NCBI GenBank assembly: GCA_964019415.1
Contig: OZ025869.1
Coordinates: 12,953,430 to 13,017,429 of the forward strand
Origin: Ianthella basta
Lineage: Eukaryota > Porifera > Demospongiae > Verongiida > Ianthellidae
Direction: 5' to 3'
Length of the DNA stretch: 64,000 bases
Shown here: piece by piece, positions 35,756 through 49,513 of the stretch
Layout of the letters: each line of letters begins with the position of its first letter
How positions within the stretch are numbered: the stretch's first letter is position 1
Notes under the pieces: model-generated
Told to the model about the DNA's origin: nothing
Databases searched by the model: none
Seen by the model: only the letters and a program-made list of their open reading frames with translations
Made by a program: the position numbers and the translations under genes

Positions 35756-35918
35756 CCACATCATGAAGGTGGTTTAAAGTTTGAAGCTTAAGTTTCTTGC
35801 ATTCCTTCCAAAAGTAGCCGAAGAGCATCCAGCGCACTTCTTCTCCGACGTCCCGCTGCAGCAGCTGGTGAATTCTTTTCATAGTGATAGGTCGCGCTCT
35901 TAGTTCTCCGTTGTACAT
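35756..35918 (-). CDS. Exon N (unit E, block 2)
   Basis: Open copy with RARPITMKRI (Ile for Val) and a consensus donor. Confidence 0.4.
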
Positions 35919-36628
35919 GATACCCCAGGTGGCTGCCTTTGTTCAGCTCATCTCCAGTTATTGGTTATAGGGGCTTGCAGGAGAATTATGCATGTAGGAT
36001 CGCGCCTCTGCGCCATATTTCGTTGCAGTCAGGTGACTGTAATGTTATTGCCATATACAGCTAAGGGTGTGGTCCTATGTATAATACATGATGTGAGGTA
36101 CAGTGCGGCTACAACTTAAGACGGCTATGAAGGAATTTGGTGCATGCAACATGATATTTTAAGAGTGCATGTAAACATCATTTCAGTAACACTAAAAGAT
36201 TCTGAAGTAGATCCATTGGGTCAGTGCATGCATTCAAGTAAGTTTAGCTACTTCCACTATTAGCTGGTTAGCTAGCTAGCTAGCTATCTGTGAGTGATAG
36301 CTATGAAATGAAATGTTGAATTGGGTATCACTAGCAGCCCCACACCCCCGCACAACGTACACAAGTGAAGTCGCTGTGTGAGGGCCAAGCTGCAGGCTCC
36401 TAACTAGGGAGAATATCCCCCTGTAGCCATGGTACTGTGGGGGTCTGGCCAAAGATAATCGATGGTCTGGCAAAGACAGTCATTTAGTGCTTTTGAACAA
36501 AATTGCAATAACTATAACCTAGACAGCACATGTTTCTAGCTAATGTTCAATAGTATACCAATACACTAGCACCTAGCCGTCTAACACAGCTATAGCTACC
36601 TATTATCTAGCTAGCCAACTAAAGGGTA

Positions 36629-37058
36629 CTAGGCTACTGGTGTCTGAAGAGCATGGTCTGAAAGTTCTTCGATGTCAGTGGCCTTCCTAGCATTGTTCAA
36701 GTATGGCTCGCTCTCCACCCTCACTTTCTTTCCGTTCTCGTAAGCACGCTTGGCAATTTCTTTCAGCTCAGCATATCTCTCATTGCCAACTATATTGCTG
36801 TACAGTTTGAACTCATGCGGTCTGCCCTGTTCATCAACCAGTTTAAACGTCGCTGCTGGCAAACCCTCGCCTATGCTTTCATCATTGTCATCATACTCCG
36901 TAATGGTACCAACAACGCTCTCTGGCTGAGCCGCCATTTCTGATTCTTGCAAAAATGGCTTCTCCCCGTGGCTAAATTAATATTACTCGCGCTAGATGTT
37001 TCTGGTCATCACCCAGGGTCTGCTCGTCTGACACCACGAGGAACGCGGTGCGCTTCAT
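36629..37058 (-). pseudogene. ORF-K, frameshifted (unit E)
   Basis: The start is intact, but a 4-bp insertion in the segment encoding ARVIFSH (near 36977) brings a stop at about codon 30. The rest stays open, gains one residue by a 3-bp insertion (VGNERY) and keeps the long SDHALQTPVA end. An in-frame restart is possible only downstream (107 codons). Confidence 0.65.
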
Positions 37059-37447
37059 AATCGCACGTGGGCCGACGCGTCTCGTGCATGCACGTAGGCA
37101 TAATGATAAATAATTTTGTCTTGATGAAAAATTACAGTGTGCATTTCAATATGCCCCACTCTGTAGCTACGTGGTGTATACGTTGTTAAAATTGCTCACT
37201 GTAAGAATGACAGATTGACCCTGATCATGATAAAGAGACACGTATACCTTACACATGACATAGACAAATTATGCATAACATTCAAAGCAAATACTCATGA
37301 ATGTGTATTCTTAAAAACAGTGTAAGCAAAATTGTATTTACATCAAAGGTAAACATGCCAATAAGAAACTATGTACTCGCGAAAGCACACAACTATTACT
37401 GAAAGTTGCTATAGCTGAGTCAGTGGCAAGGAGACAACATAAATAGG

Positions 37448-37765
37448 TTATTTGAATCCAATTATGGCTGACATTTGTCTACATGGAACTAAATGGAATC
37501 GAAACTCTCTAATCTGTCCCCTCCTGAACACCACCTTGCAGTAGGGATAGGTCAAGTTGGGGTCCAGGGGCCGATCCTGGTCATTGGCCTGTACTGGGGC
37601 AGCTACTGCACCAATGTCAACTTCCTTATAGCGACGGCCTTCACGCTGTATTTCTGTTCGCATGCCTTCACCAATGTACCACTCCACGAATAATCTCCAG
37701 TGAGATTCAAACTGTTTTTGGAAGTTGTAGACTTTTCTTTCATTTCTGAAGAAATTCTTAGACTG
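37448..37765 (-). CDS. Gene Z terminal exon, zinc ligand changed (unit E)
   Basis: The first zinc Cys is Tyr (LTYPYC), so the site would have three ligands. The stop is shifted three codons (GFK) by an ATTTGA-to-ATTGGA-type change. Confidence 0.45.
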   Translation of the reverse strand, partial: QSKNFFRNERKVYNFQKQFESHWRLFVEWYIGEGMRTEIQREGRRYKEVDIGAVAAPVQANDQDRPLDPNLTYPYCKVVFRRGQIREFRFHLVPCRQMSAIIGFK

Positions 37766-38383
37766 CTAGATTATCTCTAAATCTTTTCCATGACAAAGAT
37801 TGGACTTATAGTCTGTGGTCACAGTAAATTCCAATGCAACCTGCGTAAGTAATTCATGGGTGTAAGAAGACATCTTACGTATGCACAGTAGTTCAATAGA
37901 TTCACAATAGAAGTTATGCTCTGATAAGCTATGTACACCCTGTTTACCCTGTAAAATTATTATGCATGCATGTGCAAACACAGTAGCACCTGTCTACTGA
38001 TGACACTGCCTAAGCCCCGGCCTACAAAGATGTGTGTACAAGCTACCTCTTCAACTTGGACACCTCTAGCTCTAATGAGGGCAGCACCTACTGACCCAGC
38101 TATGTTGAGAAAACTTCGTCTGAAATAAGGACACCTCTCTAATGAGGGCAGCACCACTATCCCAGCTAAGTAGTGATGCGTACAAAGCTACATAACTCTG
38201 ATTCCACAATAGTGCCCAAATGTGTTCAGAATATGCCACGAGATGTGTAACAATTTGCATGACTGGACTTGCATGTGTCTATTGTACAGGTGTGTGATGC
38301 TTTACAAAGCCTTTCCCGCTCAGAAAGTGTAGCCATGCTGATAGTAAGTACATGGGGATACTTCAATACCATTGCATGCCCTT

Positions 38384-38579
<196 letters not shown>

Positions 38580-39691
38580 GTACACAGAAGTATGTACACA
38601 TACATTCACATAATCCATATTTCCCCAACGTACCACTCCACGAATAATCTCCAGTGAGATGCGAAGCTGCTTTGGAAGTTGTAGCCTTTTCTTCCATTCT
38701 TGAAGAAATTCTAGTAGATTATCTCTAAATCCTCTCCATGACAAAGATTGGACTTATAGTCTGTGTTCACAGTAAACTCCAATATGCAACCTGCATAAGT
38801 AATTCATGGGGGTAAGAAGGCATCTTACGTATGCACAGTGGTGAAATGGATTAATTCACAATGGAGTTAAAACTCTGAGGAGCTATGTTAAAAGTATTTG
38901 TAAATGTGATTTTTTCCTAGCTACCTTCTTCGGGAAGATTCGTTACACCCAGACATCAACAAACACTGGGAATGATTAAGGTATATACCAATATCCTGGC
39001 AAGTCAATTTTAAGCTGTAGAGTGGTAAGAATTCCCCTGCTATGACACAGAGACTCATTGTCAAGGATTGGCTATTGAGCTGGTTACTCGTAGCAAGGCT
39101 GCAATGGATCATGCAAAACATTGTTATTCCCATCCCTATTTGAATAGCTTCCCTTCCGTAGTCTTTAGTTTATCAGCTGCATGGTGAAGGGCCATGTGGC
39201 TGAGACATCCTCATCTATTGCAGTCCTGATACGTGTAAACCAACTCGAAAGTCTATCACTCTATCCGTGGCAATTCTCCTTGTGTCTGCAGTAGAGAGGC
39301 CGTGACTACCTTAACTAAGTGTATGGGTGACTGGCACTTGAGCAAAATACCACAAGTAACTGCTCAACCACAAATGCCTACCTACAGGCTAGGGTGTTTG
39401 CATGCAAATGCATTCTGTAGCTATAGATACAAGTTGTACAGGGTCACACTTTCCAGAAGAAGACCAGTTAAGGTAGGCACCCCCTTGCCGAAAATGTTGC
39501 TGGTGAACTGTGTTTTCGATGGGGAGCATTTTCTGCATGACATTCATATACGTATGGTTTCGTGTGGAAACGCTCGTTCTTGGTAATTAGCTACGTAAGT
39601 GCAGACAATAGGGATGATATTTTTCGATATAAGTGTCAGTGCAGCACTGCAGCAGCTATATACTATCTAGCTGTATTGTGCTTACACTTAC

Positions 39692-39818
39692 CCACATCAT
39701 GAAGGTGGTTTAAAGTTTGAAGCTTAAGTTTCTTGCATTCCTTCCAAAAGTAGCCGAAGAGCATCCAGCGCACTTCTTCTCCGACGTCCCGCTGCAGCAG
39801 CTGGTGAATTCTTTTCAT
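39692..39818 (-). CDS. Exon N, start lost (unit A, block 3)
   Basis: Same deletion as the other A copies; 42 open codons before the donor. Confidence 0.35.
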
Positions 39819-40563
39819 AGTGACAGGTCGCGCTCTTAGTGTCTTAGTCTTTGTTCAGCTCATCTTCAGTTATTAGTTATAGGGGCTTGCCGGGGAAAGA
39901 TGCATGCAGGATCGCGCCTCTGCCCCATATTTCGTTGCAGTCAGGTGACTGTAATGTTATTGCCATATACAGCTAAGGGTGTGGTCCTATGTATAATACA
40001 TGATGTGAGGTACAGTGCGGCTACAACCTAAGACGGCTATGAAGGAATTTGGTGCATGCAACATGATATTTTAAGAGTGCATGTAAACATCACTTCAGTA
40101 ACACTAAAAGAAGTAGATCCATTGGGTCAGTGCATGCATTCAAGTAAGTTTAGCTACTTCCACTATTAGCTGGTTAGCTAGCTAGCTAGCTATCTGTGAG
40201 TGATAGCTATGAAATACAATGTTGAATTGGGTACCACAAGCAGCCCCACACCCCCGCACAACGTACACAAGTGAAGTCGCTGTGTGAGGGCCAAGCTGCA
40301 GGCTCCTAACTAGGGAGAATATCCCCCTGTAGCCATGGTACTGTGGGGGTCTGGCCAAAGATAATCGATGGTCTGGCAAAGACAGTCATTTAGTGCTTTT
40401 GAACAAAATTGCAATAACTATAACCTAGACAGCACATGTTTCTAGCTAATGTTCAATAGTATACCAATACACTAGCACCTAGCCGTCTAACACAGCTATA
40501 GCTCCCTATTATCTAGCTAGCCAACTAAAGGGTACTAGGCTACTGGTGTCTGAAGAGCATAGT

Positions 40564-40956
40564 CTAAAGTTCCTCAATGTCAGTGGCCTTCCTAGCATTG
40601 TTCAAGTATGGCTCGCTCTCCACCCTCACTTTCTTTCCGTTCTCGTAAGCACGCTTGGCAATTTCTTTCAGCTCAGCATATCTGTCGCCAACTATATTGC
40701 TGTACAGTTTGAACACATGCGGTCTGCCCTGTTCATCAACCAGTTTAAACGTCGCTGCTGGCAAACCCTCACCTATGCTTTCCACATTGTCATCATACTC
40801 CGTAATGGTACCAACAACGCTCTCTGGCTGAGCCGCCATTTCTGATTCTTGCAAAAATGGCTTCTCCCCGTGGCTAAATATCACTCGCGCTAGATGTTTC
40901 TGGTCATCACCCAGGGTCTGCTCGTCTGACACCACGAGGAACGCGGTGCGCTTCAT
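40564..40956 (-). CDS. ORF-K (unit A, block 3)
   Basis: Protein identical to 1167-1559 (Val and Asp form). Confidence 0.6.
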   Translation of the reverse strand: MKRTAFLVVSDEQTLGDDQKHLARVIFSHGEKPFLQESEMAAQPESVVGTITEYDDNVESIGEGLPAATFKLVDEQGRPHVFKLYSNIVGDRYAELKEIAKRAYENGKKVRVESEPYLNNARKATDIEEL

Positions 40957-41354
40957 AATCGCACGTGGGCCGACGCGTCTCGTGCATGCACGTAGGCATA
41001 ATGATAAATAATTTTGTCTTGATGAAAAATTACAGTGTGCATGTCAATATGCCCCACTCTGTAGCTACGTGGTGTATACGTTGTTAAAATTGCTCACTGT
41101 AAGAATGACTGATTGACCCTGATCATGATAAAGAGACACGTATACCTTACACATGACATAGACAAATTATGCATAACATTCAAAGCAAATACTCATGAAT
41201 GTGTATTCTTAAAAACAGTGTAAGCAAAATTGTATTTATATCAAAGGTAAACATGCCAATAAGGAACTATGTACTTGAGAAAGCACATAACTATTACTGA
41301 AAGTTGCTATAGCTGAGTCAGTGGCAAGGAGACAACATAAATAGGTTATTTGAA

Positions 41355-41663
41355 TCAAATCATGGCTGACATTTGTCTACATGGAACTAAATGGAATCGA
41401 AACTCTCTAATCTGTCCCCTCCTGAACACCACCTTGCAGTAGGGACAGGTCAAGTTGTGGTCCAGGGGCCATTCCTGGTCATCGACCTGTACTGGGGCAG
41501 CTACTGCACCAATGTCAACTTCCTTATAGCGACGGCCTTCACGCTGTATTTCTGTTCGCATGCCTTCACCAATGTACCACTCCACGAATAATCTCCAGTG
41601 AGATTCAAACTGTATTTGGAAGTTGTAGACTTTTCTTTCATTTCTGAAGAAATTCTTAGACTG
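41355..41663 (-). CDS. Gene Z terminal exon (unit A, block 3)
   Basis: Intact ligands; the same protein as the block 2 A copy. Confidence 0.5.
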   Translation of the reverse strand, partial: QSKNFFRNERKVYNFQIQFESHWRLFVEWYIGEGMRTEIQREGRRYKEVDIGAVAAPVQVDDQEWPLDHNLTCPYCKVVFRRGQIREFRFHLVPCRQMSAMI

Positions 41664-42281
41664 CTAGATTATCTCTAAATCTTTTCCATGACAAAGATTG
41701 GACTTATAGTCTGTGGTCACAGTAAATTCCAATGCAACCTGCGTAAGTAATTCATGGGTGTAAGAAGACATCTTACGTATGCACAGTAGTTCAATAGATT
41801 CACAATAGAAGTTATGCTCTGATAAGCTATGTACACCCTGTTTACCCTGTAAAATTATTATGCATGCATGTGCAAACACAGTAGCACCTGTCTACTGATG
41901 ACACTGCCTAAGCCCCGGCCTACAAAGATGTGTGTACAAGCTACCTCTTCAACTTGGACACCTCTAGCTCTAATGAGGGCAGCACCTACTGACCCAGCTA
42001 TGTTGAGAAAACTTCGTCTGAAATAAGGACACCTCTCTAATGAGGGCAGCACCACTATCCCAGCTAAGTAGTGATGCGTACAAAGCTACATAACTCTGAT
42101 TCCACAATAGTGCCCAAATGTGTTCAGAATATGCCACGAGATGTGTAACAATTTGCATGACTGGACTTGCATGTGTCTATTGTACAGGTGTGTGATGCTT
42201 TACAAAGCCTTTCCCGCTCAGAAAGTGTAGCCATGCTGATAGTAAGTACATGGGGATACTTCAATACCATTGCATGCCCTT

Positions 42282-42376
42282 GCACACCCACCCACCCACC
42301 CACACACACACACACACAAGCACAAGCACGCACACACACACACACACACACACAAGCACACACACACACACACACA

Positions 42377-42445
<69 letters not shown>
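42282..42445. repeat. (CA)n microsatellite, unit A block 3
   Basis: About 164 bp, with the same interruption order as the block 2 A tract. Confidence 0.95.
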
Positions 42446-42447
<2 letters not shown>

Positions 42448-43560
42448 GTACACAGAAGTATGTACACATACATTCACATAATCCATATTTCCCCAACGTA
42501 CCACTCCACGAATAATCTCCAGTGAGATGCGAAGCTGCTTTGGAAGTTGTAGCCTTTTCTTCCATTCTTGAAGAAATTCTAGTAGATTATCTCTAAATCC
42601 TCTCCATGACAAAGATTGGACTTATAGTCTGTGTTCACAGTAAACTCCAATATGCAACCTGCATAAGTAATTCATGGGGGTAAGAAGGCATCTTACGTAT
42701 GCACAGTGGTGAAATGGATTTATTCACAATGGAGCTAAAGCTCTGAGGAGCTATGTTAAAAGTATTTGTGAATGTGATTTTTTCCTAGCTACCTTCTTCG
42801 GGAAGATTCGTTACACCCAGACATCAACAAACACTGGGAATGATTAAGGTATATACCAATATCCTGGCAAGTCAATTTTAAGCTGTAGAGTGGTAAGAAT
42901 TCCCCTGCTATGACATAGAGACTGGTTGTCAAGGATTGGCTATTGAGCTGGCTACTCGTAGCAAGGCTGCAATGGATCATGCAAAACATTGTTATTCCCA
43001 TCCCTATTTGAATAGCTTCCCTTCCGTAGTCTTTAGTTTATCAGCTGCATGGTGAAGGGCCATGTGGCTGAAACATCCTCATCTATTGCAGTCCTGATAC
43101 GTGTAAACCAACTCGAAAGTCTATCACTCTATCCGTGGCAATTCTCCTTGTGTCTGCAGTAGAGAGGCCGTGGCTACCTTAACTAAGTGTATGGGTGACT
43201 GGCACTTGAGCAAAATACCACAAGTAACTGCTCAACCACAAATGCCTACCTACAGGCTAGGGTGTTTGCATGCAAATGCATTCTGTAGCTATAGATACAA
43301 GTTGTACAGGGTAACACTTTCCAGAAGAAGACCAGTTAAGGCAGGCACCCCCTTGCCGAAATGTTGCTGGTGAACTGTGTTTTCGATGGGGAGCATTTTC
43401 TGCATGACATTCATATACGTATGGTTTCGTGTGGAAACGCTCGTTCTTGGTAATTAGCTACGTAAGTGCAGACAACAGGAATGATATTTTTCGATATAAG
43501 TGAGTCAGTGCAGCACTGCAGCAGCTATATACTATCTAGCTGTATTGTGCTTACAATTAC

Positions 43561-43723
43561 CCACATCATGAAGGTGGTTTAAAGTTTGAAGCTTAAGCTT
43601 CTTGCATTCCTTCCAAAAGTAGCCTAAGAGCATCCAGCGCACTTCTCCTCCGATGTCCAGCTGCAGCAGCTGGCGAATTCTTTTCATAGTGACAGGTCGC
43701 GCTCTTAGTTCTCCGTTGTACAT
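43561..43723 (-). CDS. Exon N (unit B, block 3)
   Basis: Identical protein and weak GTAATT donor, as in the other B copies. Confidence 0.4.
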
Positions 43724-44452
43724 GATACCCCAGGTGGCTGCCTTTGTTCAGCTCATCTCCAGTTATTAGTTATAGGGGCTTGCCGGGGAAAGATGCATGC
43801 AGGATCGCGCCTCTGCGCCATATTTCGTTGCAGTCAGGTGACTGTAATGTTATTGCCATATACAGCTAAGGGTGTGGTCCTATGTATAATACATGATGTG
43901 AGGTACAGTGCGGCTACAACCTAAGACGGCTATGAAGGAATTTGGTGCATGCAACATGATATTTTAAGAGTGCATGTAAACATCACTTCAGTAACACTAA
44001 AAGAAGTAGATCCATTGGGTCAGTGCATGCATTCAAGTAAGTTTAGCTACTTCCACTATTAGCTGGTTAGCTAGCTAGCTATCTGTGAGTGATAGCTATG
44101 AAATGCAATGTTGAATTGGGTACCACAAGCAGCCCCACACCTCCGCACAACGTACACAAGTGAAGTCGCTGTGTGAGGGCCAAGCTGCAGGCTCCTAACT
44201 AGGGAGAATATCCCCCTGTAGCCATGGTACTGTGGGGGTCTGGCCAAAGATAATCGATGGTCTGGCAAAGACAGTCATTTAGTGCTTTTGAACAAAATTG
44301 CAATAACTATAACCTAGACAGCACATGTTTCTAGCTAATGTTCAATAGTATACCAATACACTAGCACCTAGCCGTCTAACACAGCTATAGCTACCTATTA
44401 TCTAGCTAGCCAACTAAAGGGTACTAGGCTACTGGTGTCTGAAGAGCATAGT

Positions 44453-44845
44453 CTAAAGTTCCTCAATGTCAGTGGCCATCCTAGCATTGTTCAAGTATGG
44501 CTCGCTCTCCACCCTCACTTTCTTTCCGTTCTCGTAAGCACGCTTGGCAATTTCTTTCAGCTCAGCATATCTGTGGCCAACTATATTGCTGTACAGTTTG
44601 AACACATGCGGTCTGCCCTGTTCATCAACCAGTTTAAACGTCGCTGCTGGCAAACCCTCACCTATGCTTTCATCATTGTCATCATACTCCGTAATGGTAC
44701 CAACAACGCTCTCTGGCTGAGCCGCCATTTCTGATTCTTGCAAAAATGGCTTCTCCCCGTGGCTAAATATCACTCGCGCTAGATGTTTCTGGTCATCACC
44801 CAGGGTCTGCTCGTCTGACACCACGAGGAACGCGGTGCGCTTCAT
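44453..44845 (-). CDS. ORF-K (unit B, block 3)
   Basis: Protein identical to the other B copies. Confidence 0.6.
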   Translation of the reverse strand: MKRTAFLVVSDEQTLGDDQKHLARVIFSHGEKPFLQESEMAAQPESVVGTITEYDDNDESIGEGLPAATFKLVDEQGRPHVFKLYSNIVGHRYAELKEIAKRAYENGKKVRVESEPYLNNARMATDIEEL

Positions 44846-45243
44846 AATCGCACGTGGGCCGACGCGTCTCGTGCATGCACGTAGGCATAATGATAAATAA
44901 TTTTGTCTTGATGAAAAATTACAGTGTGCATGTCAATATGCCCCACTCTGTAGCTACGTGGTGTATACGTTGTTAAAATTGCTCACTGTAAGAATGACTG
45001 ATTGACCCTGATCATGATAAAGAGACACGTATACCTTACACATGACATAGACAAATTATGCATAACATTCAAAGCAAATACTCATGAATGTGTATTCTTA
45101 AAAACAGTGTAAGCAAAATTGTATTTATATCAAAGGTAAACATGCCAATAAGGAACTATGTACTTGAGAAAGCACATAACTATTACTGAAAGTTGCTATA
45201 GCTGAGTCAGTGGCAAGGAGACAACATAAATAGGTTATTTGAA

Positions 45244-45552
45244 TCAAATCATGGCTGACATTTGTCTACATGGAACTAAATGGAATCGAAACTCTCTAAT
45301 CTGTCCCCTCCTGAACACCACCTTGCAGTAGGGACAGGTCAAGTTGTGGTCCAGGGGCCATTCCTGGTCATCGACCTGTACTGGGGCAGCTACTGCACCA
45401 ATGTCAACTTCCTTATAGCGACGGCCTTCACGCTGTGTTTCTGTTCGCATGCCTTCACCAATGTACCACTCCACGAATAATCTCCAGTGAGATTCAAACT
45501 GTTTTTGGAAGTTGTAGACTTTTCTTTCATTTCTGAAGAAATTCTTAGACTG
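45244..45552 (-). CDS. Gene Z terminal exon (unit B, block 3)
   Basis: Identical to the other B copies; zinc ligands intact. Confidence 0.5.
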   Translation of the reverse strand, partial: QSKNFFRNERKVYNFQKQFESHWRLFVEWYIGEGMRTETQREGRRYKEVDIGAVAAPVQVDDQEWPLDHNLTCPYCKVVFRRGQIREFRFHLVPCRQMSAMI

Positions 45553-46170
45553 CTAGATTATCTCTAAATCTTTTCCATGACAAAGATTGGACTTATAGTC
45601 TGTGGTCACAGTAAATTCCAATGCAACCTGCGTAAGTAATTCATGGGTGTAAGAAGACTTCTTACGTATGCACAGTAGTTCAATAGATTCACAATAGAAG
45701 TTATGCTCTGATAAGCTATGTACACCCTGTTTACCCTGTAAAATTATTATGCATGCATGTGCAAACACAGTAGCACCTGTCTACTGATGACACTGCCTAA
45801 GACCCGGCCTACAAAGATGTGTGTACAGGCTACCTCTTCAACTTGGACACCTCTAGCTCTAATGAGGGCAGCACCTACTGACCCAGCTATGTTGAGAAAA
45901 CTTCGTCTGAAATAAGGACACCTCTCTAATGAGGGCAGCACCACTATCCCAGCTAAGTAGTGATGCGTACAAAGCTACATAACTCTGATTCCACAATAGT
46001 GCCCAAATGTGTTCAGAATATGCCACGAGATGTGTAACAATTTGCATGACTGGACTTGCATGTGTCTATTGTACAGGTGTGTGATGCTTTACAAAGCCTT
46101 TCCCGCTCAGAAAGTGTAGCCATGCTGATAGTAAGTACATGGGGATACTTCAATACCATTGCATGCCCTT

Positions 46171-46404
<234 letters not shown>

Positions 46405-47519
46405 GGGTACACAGAAGATTGTACACATACATTCACATAATCCATATTTCCCCAACGTACCACTCCACGAATAATCTCCAGTGAGATGCGAAGCTGCTTT
46501 GGAAGTTGTAGCCTTTTCTTCCATTCTTGAAGAAATTCTAGTAGATTATCTCTAAATCCTCTCCATGACAAAGATTGGACTTATAGTCTGTGTTCACAGT
46601 AAACTCCGATATGCAACCGGCATAAGTAATTCATGGGGGTAAGAAGGCATCTTACGTGTGCACAGTAGTGAAATGGATTAATTCACAATGGAGTTAAAAC
46701 TCTGAGGAGCTATGTTAAAAGTATTTGTAAATGTGATTTTTTCCTAGCTACCTTCTTCGGGAAGATTCGTTACACCCAGACATCAACAAACACTGGGAAT
46801 GATTAAGGTATATACCAATATCCTGGCAAGTCAATTTTAAGCTGTAGAGTGGTAAGAATTCCCCTGCTATGACACAGAGACTCATTGTCAAGGATTGGCT
46901 ATTGAGCTGGTTACTCGTAGCAAGGCTGCAATGGATCATGCAAAACATTGTTATTCCCATCCCTATTTGAATATATAGCTTCCCTTCCGTAGTCTTTAGT
47001 TGATCAGCTGCATGGTGAAGGGCCATGTGGCTGAAACATCCTCATCTATTGCAGTCCTGATACGTGTAAACCAACTTGAAAGCCTATCACTCTATCCGTG
47101 GCAATTCTCCTTGTGTCTGTAGAGATACCGTGGTCTACCTTAACTAAGTGTATGGGTTACTGGCACTTGAGCAAAATACCACAAGTAACTGCTCAACCAC
47201 AAATGCCTACCTACAAGCTAGGGTGTTTGCATGCAAATGCATTCTGTAGCTAGATACAAGTTTTACGAGGTGACACTTTCCAAAATGAGACCAGTTAAGG
47301 CAGGCACCCCCTTGCCGAAATGTTGCTGGTGAACTGTGTTTTCGATGGGGAGCATTTTCTGCATGACATTCATATACGTATGGTTTCGTGTGGAAACGCT
47401 CGTTCTTGGTAATTAGCTACGTAAGTGCAGACAACAGGAATGATATTTTTCGATATAAGTGAATCAGTGCAGCACTGCAGCAGCTATATACTATCTAGCT
47501 GTATTGTGCTTACACTTAC

Positions 47520-47682
47520 CCACATCATGAAGGTGGTTTAAAGTTTGAAGCTTAAGCGTCTTGCATTCCTTCCAAAAGTAGCCGAAGAGCATCCAGCGCA
47601 CTTCTTCTCCGACGTCCCGCTGCAGCAGCTGGTGAATTCTTTTCATAGTGACAGGTCGCGCTCTTAGTTCTCCGTTGGACAT
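47520..47682 (-). CDS. Exon N (unit C, block 3)
   Basis: Open MSNGEL copy, the same protein as in block 2. Confidence 0.4.
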
Positions 47683-48386
47683 GATACCCCAGGTGGCTGT
47701 CTTTGTTCAGCTCATCTCCAGTTATTAGTTATAGGGGCTTGCCGGAGAATTATGCATGTAGGATCGCGCCTCTGCGCCATATTTCGTTGCAGTCAGGTGA
47801 CTGTAATGTTATTGCCATATACAGCTAAGGGTGTGGTCCTATGTATAATACATGATGTGAGGTACAGTGCGGCTACAACCTAAGACGGCTATGAAGGAAT
47901 TTGGTGCATGCAACATGATATTTTAAGAGTGCATGTAAACATCACTTCAGTAACACTAAAAGAAGTAGATCCATTGGGTCAGTGCATGCATTCAAGTCAG
48001 TTTAGCTACTTCCACTATTAGCTGGTTAGCTAGCTAGCTAGCTATCTGTGAGTGATAGCTATGAAATGCAATGTTGAATTGGGTACCACAAGCAGCCCCA
48101 CACCTCCGCACAACGTACACAAGTGAAGTCGCTGTGAGAGGGCCAAGCTGCAGGCTCCTAACTAGGGAGAATATCCCCCTGTAGCCATTGTACTGTGGGG
48201 GTCTGGCCAAAGATAATCGATGGTCTGGCAAAGACAGTCATTTAGTGCTTTTGAACAAAATTGCAATAACTATAACCTAGACAGCACATGTTTCTAGCTA
48301 ATGTTCAATAGTATACCAATACACTAGCACCTAGCCGTCTAACACAGCTATAGCTACCTATTATCTAGCTAGCCAACTAAAGGGTA

Positions 48387-48809
48387 CTAGGCTACTGGTG
48401 TCTGAAGAGCATGGTCTGAAAGTTCTTCGATGTCAGTGGCCTTCCTAGCATTGTTCAAGTATGGCTCGCTCTCCACCCTCACGTTCCTTCTGTTCCCGTA
48501 AGCACGCTTGGCAATTTCTTTCAGCTTAGCATATCTGTCGCCAACTATATTGCTGTACAGTTTGAACACATGCGGTCTGCCCTGTTCATCAACCAGTTTA
48601 AACGTCGCTGCTGGCAAACCCTCACCTATGCTTTCATCATTGTCATCATACTCCGTAATGGTACCAACAACGCTCTCTGGCTGAGCCGCCATTTCTGATT
48701 CTTGCAAAAATGGCTTCTCCCCGTGGCTAAATATCACTCGCGCTAGATGTTTCTGGTCACCACCCAGGGTCTGCTCGTCTGACACCACGAGGAACGCGGT
48801 GCGCTTCAT
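48387..48809 (-). CDS. ORF-K, long form (unit C, block 3)
   Basis: Identical 140-residue protein to the other C copies. Confidence 0.6.
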   Translation of the reverse strand: MKRTAFLVVSDEQTLGGDQKHLARVIFSHGEKPFLQESEMAAQPESVVGTITEYDDNDESIGEGLPAATFKLVDEQGRPHVFKLYSNIVGDRYAKLKEIAKRAYGNRRNVRVESEPYLNNARKATDIEELSDHALQTPVA

Positions 48810-49204
48810 AATCGCACGTGGGCCGACGCGTCTCGTGCATGCACGTAGGCATAATGATAAATAATTTTGTCATAATGAAAAATTACAATGTGCATGTCAA
48901 TATGCCCACTCTGTAGCTACGTGGTGTATACGTTGTTAAAATTGCTCACTGTAAGAATGACTGATTGACCCTGATCATGATAAAGAGACACGTATACCTT
49001 ACACATGACATAGACAAATTATGCATAACATTCAAAGCAAATACTCATGAACGTGTATTCAAAAACAGTGTAAGCAAAATTGTATTTACATCAAAGGTAA
49101 ACATGCCAATAAGAAACTATGTACTTGAGAAAGCACACAACTATTACTGAAAGTTGCTATAGCTGAGTCAGTGACAAGGAGACAACATAAATAGGTTATT
49201 TGAA

Positions 49205-49513
49205 TCAAATCATGGCTGACATTTGTCTACATGGAACTAAATGGAATCAAAACTCTCTAATCTGTCCCCTCCTGAACACCACCTTGCAGTAGGGACAGGT
49301 CAAGTTGGGGTCCAGGGGCCATTCCTGGTCATTGGCCTGTACTGGGGCAGCTACTGCACCAATGTCAACTTCCTTATAGCGACGGCCTTCACGCTGTATT
49401 TCTGTTCGCATGCCTTCACCAATGTACCACTCCACGAATAATCTCCAGTGAGATTCAAACTGTTTTTGGAAGTTGTAGACTTTTCTTTCATTTCTGAAGA
49501 AATTCTTAGACTG
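49205..49513 (-). pseudogene. Gene Z terminal exon with nonsense codon (unit C, block 3)
   Basis: Same TGA after REF as in the other C copies. Confidence 0.5.

Larger units (their letters stand above)
39398..43265. repeat. Tandem unit A, block 3
   Basis: 3,868 bp A-type unit. At the Asp/His site of ORF-K it matches block 1, not block 2. Confidence 0.9.
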
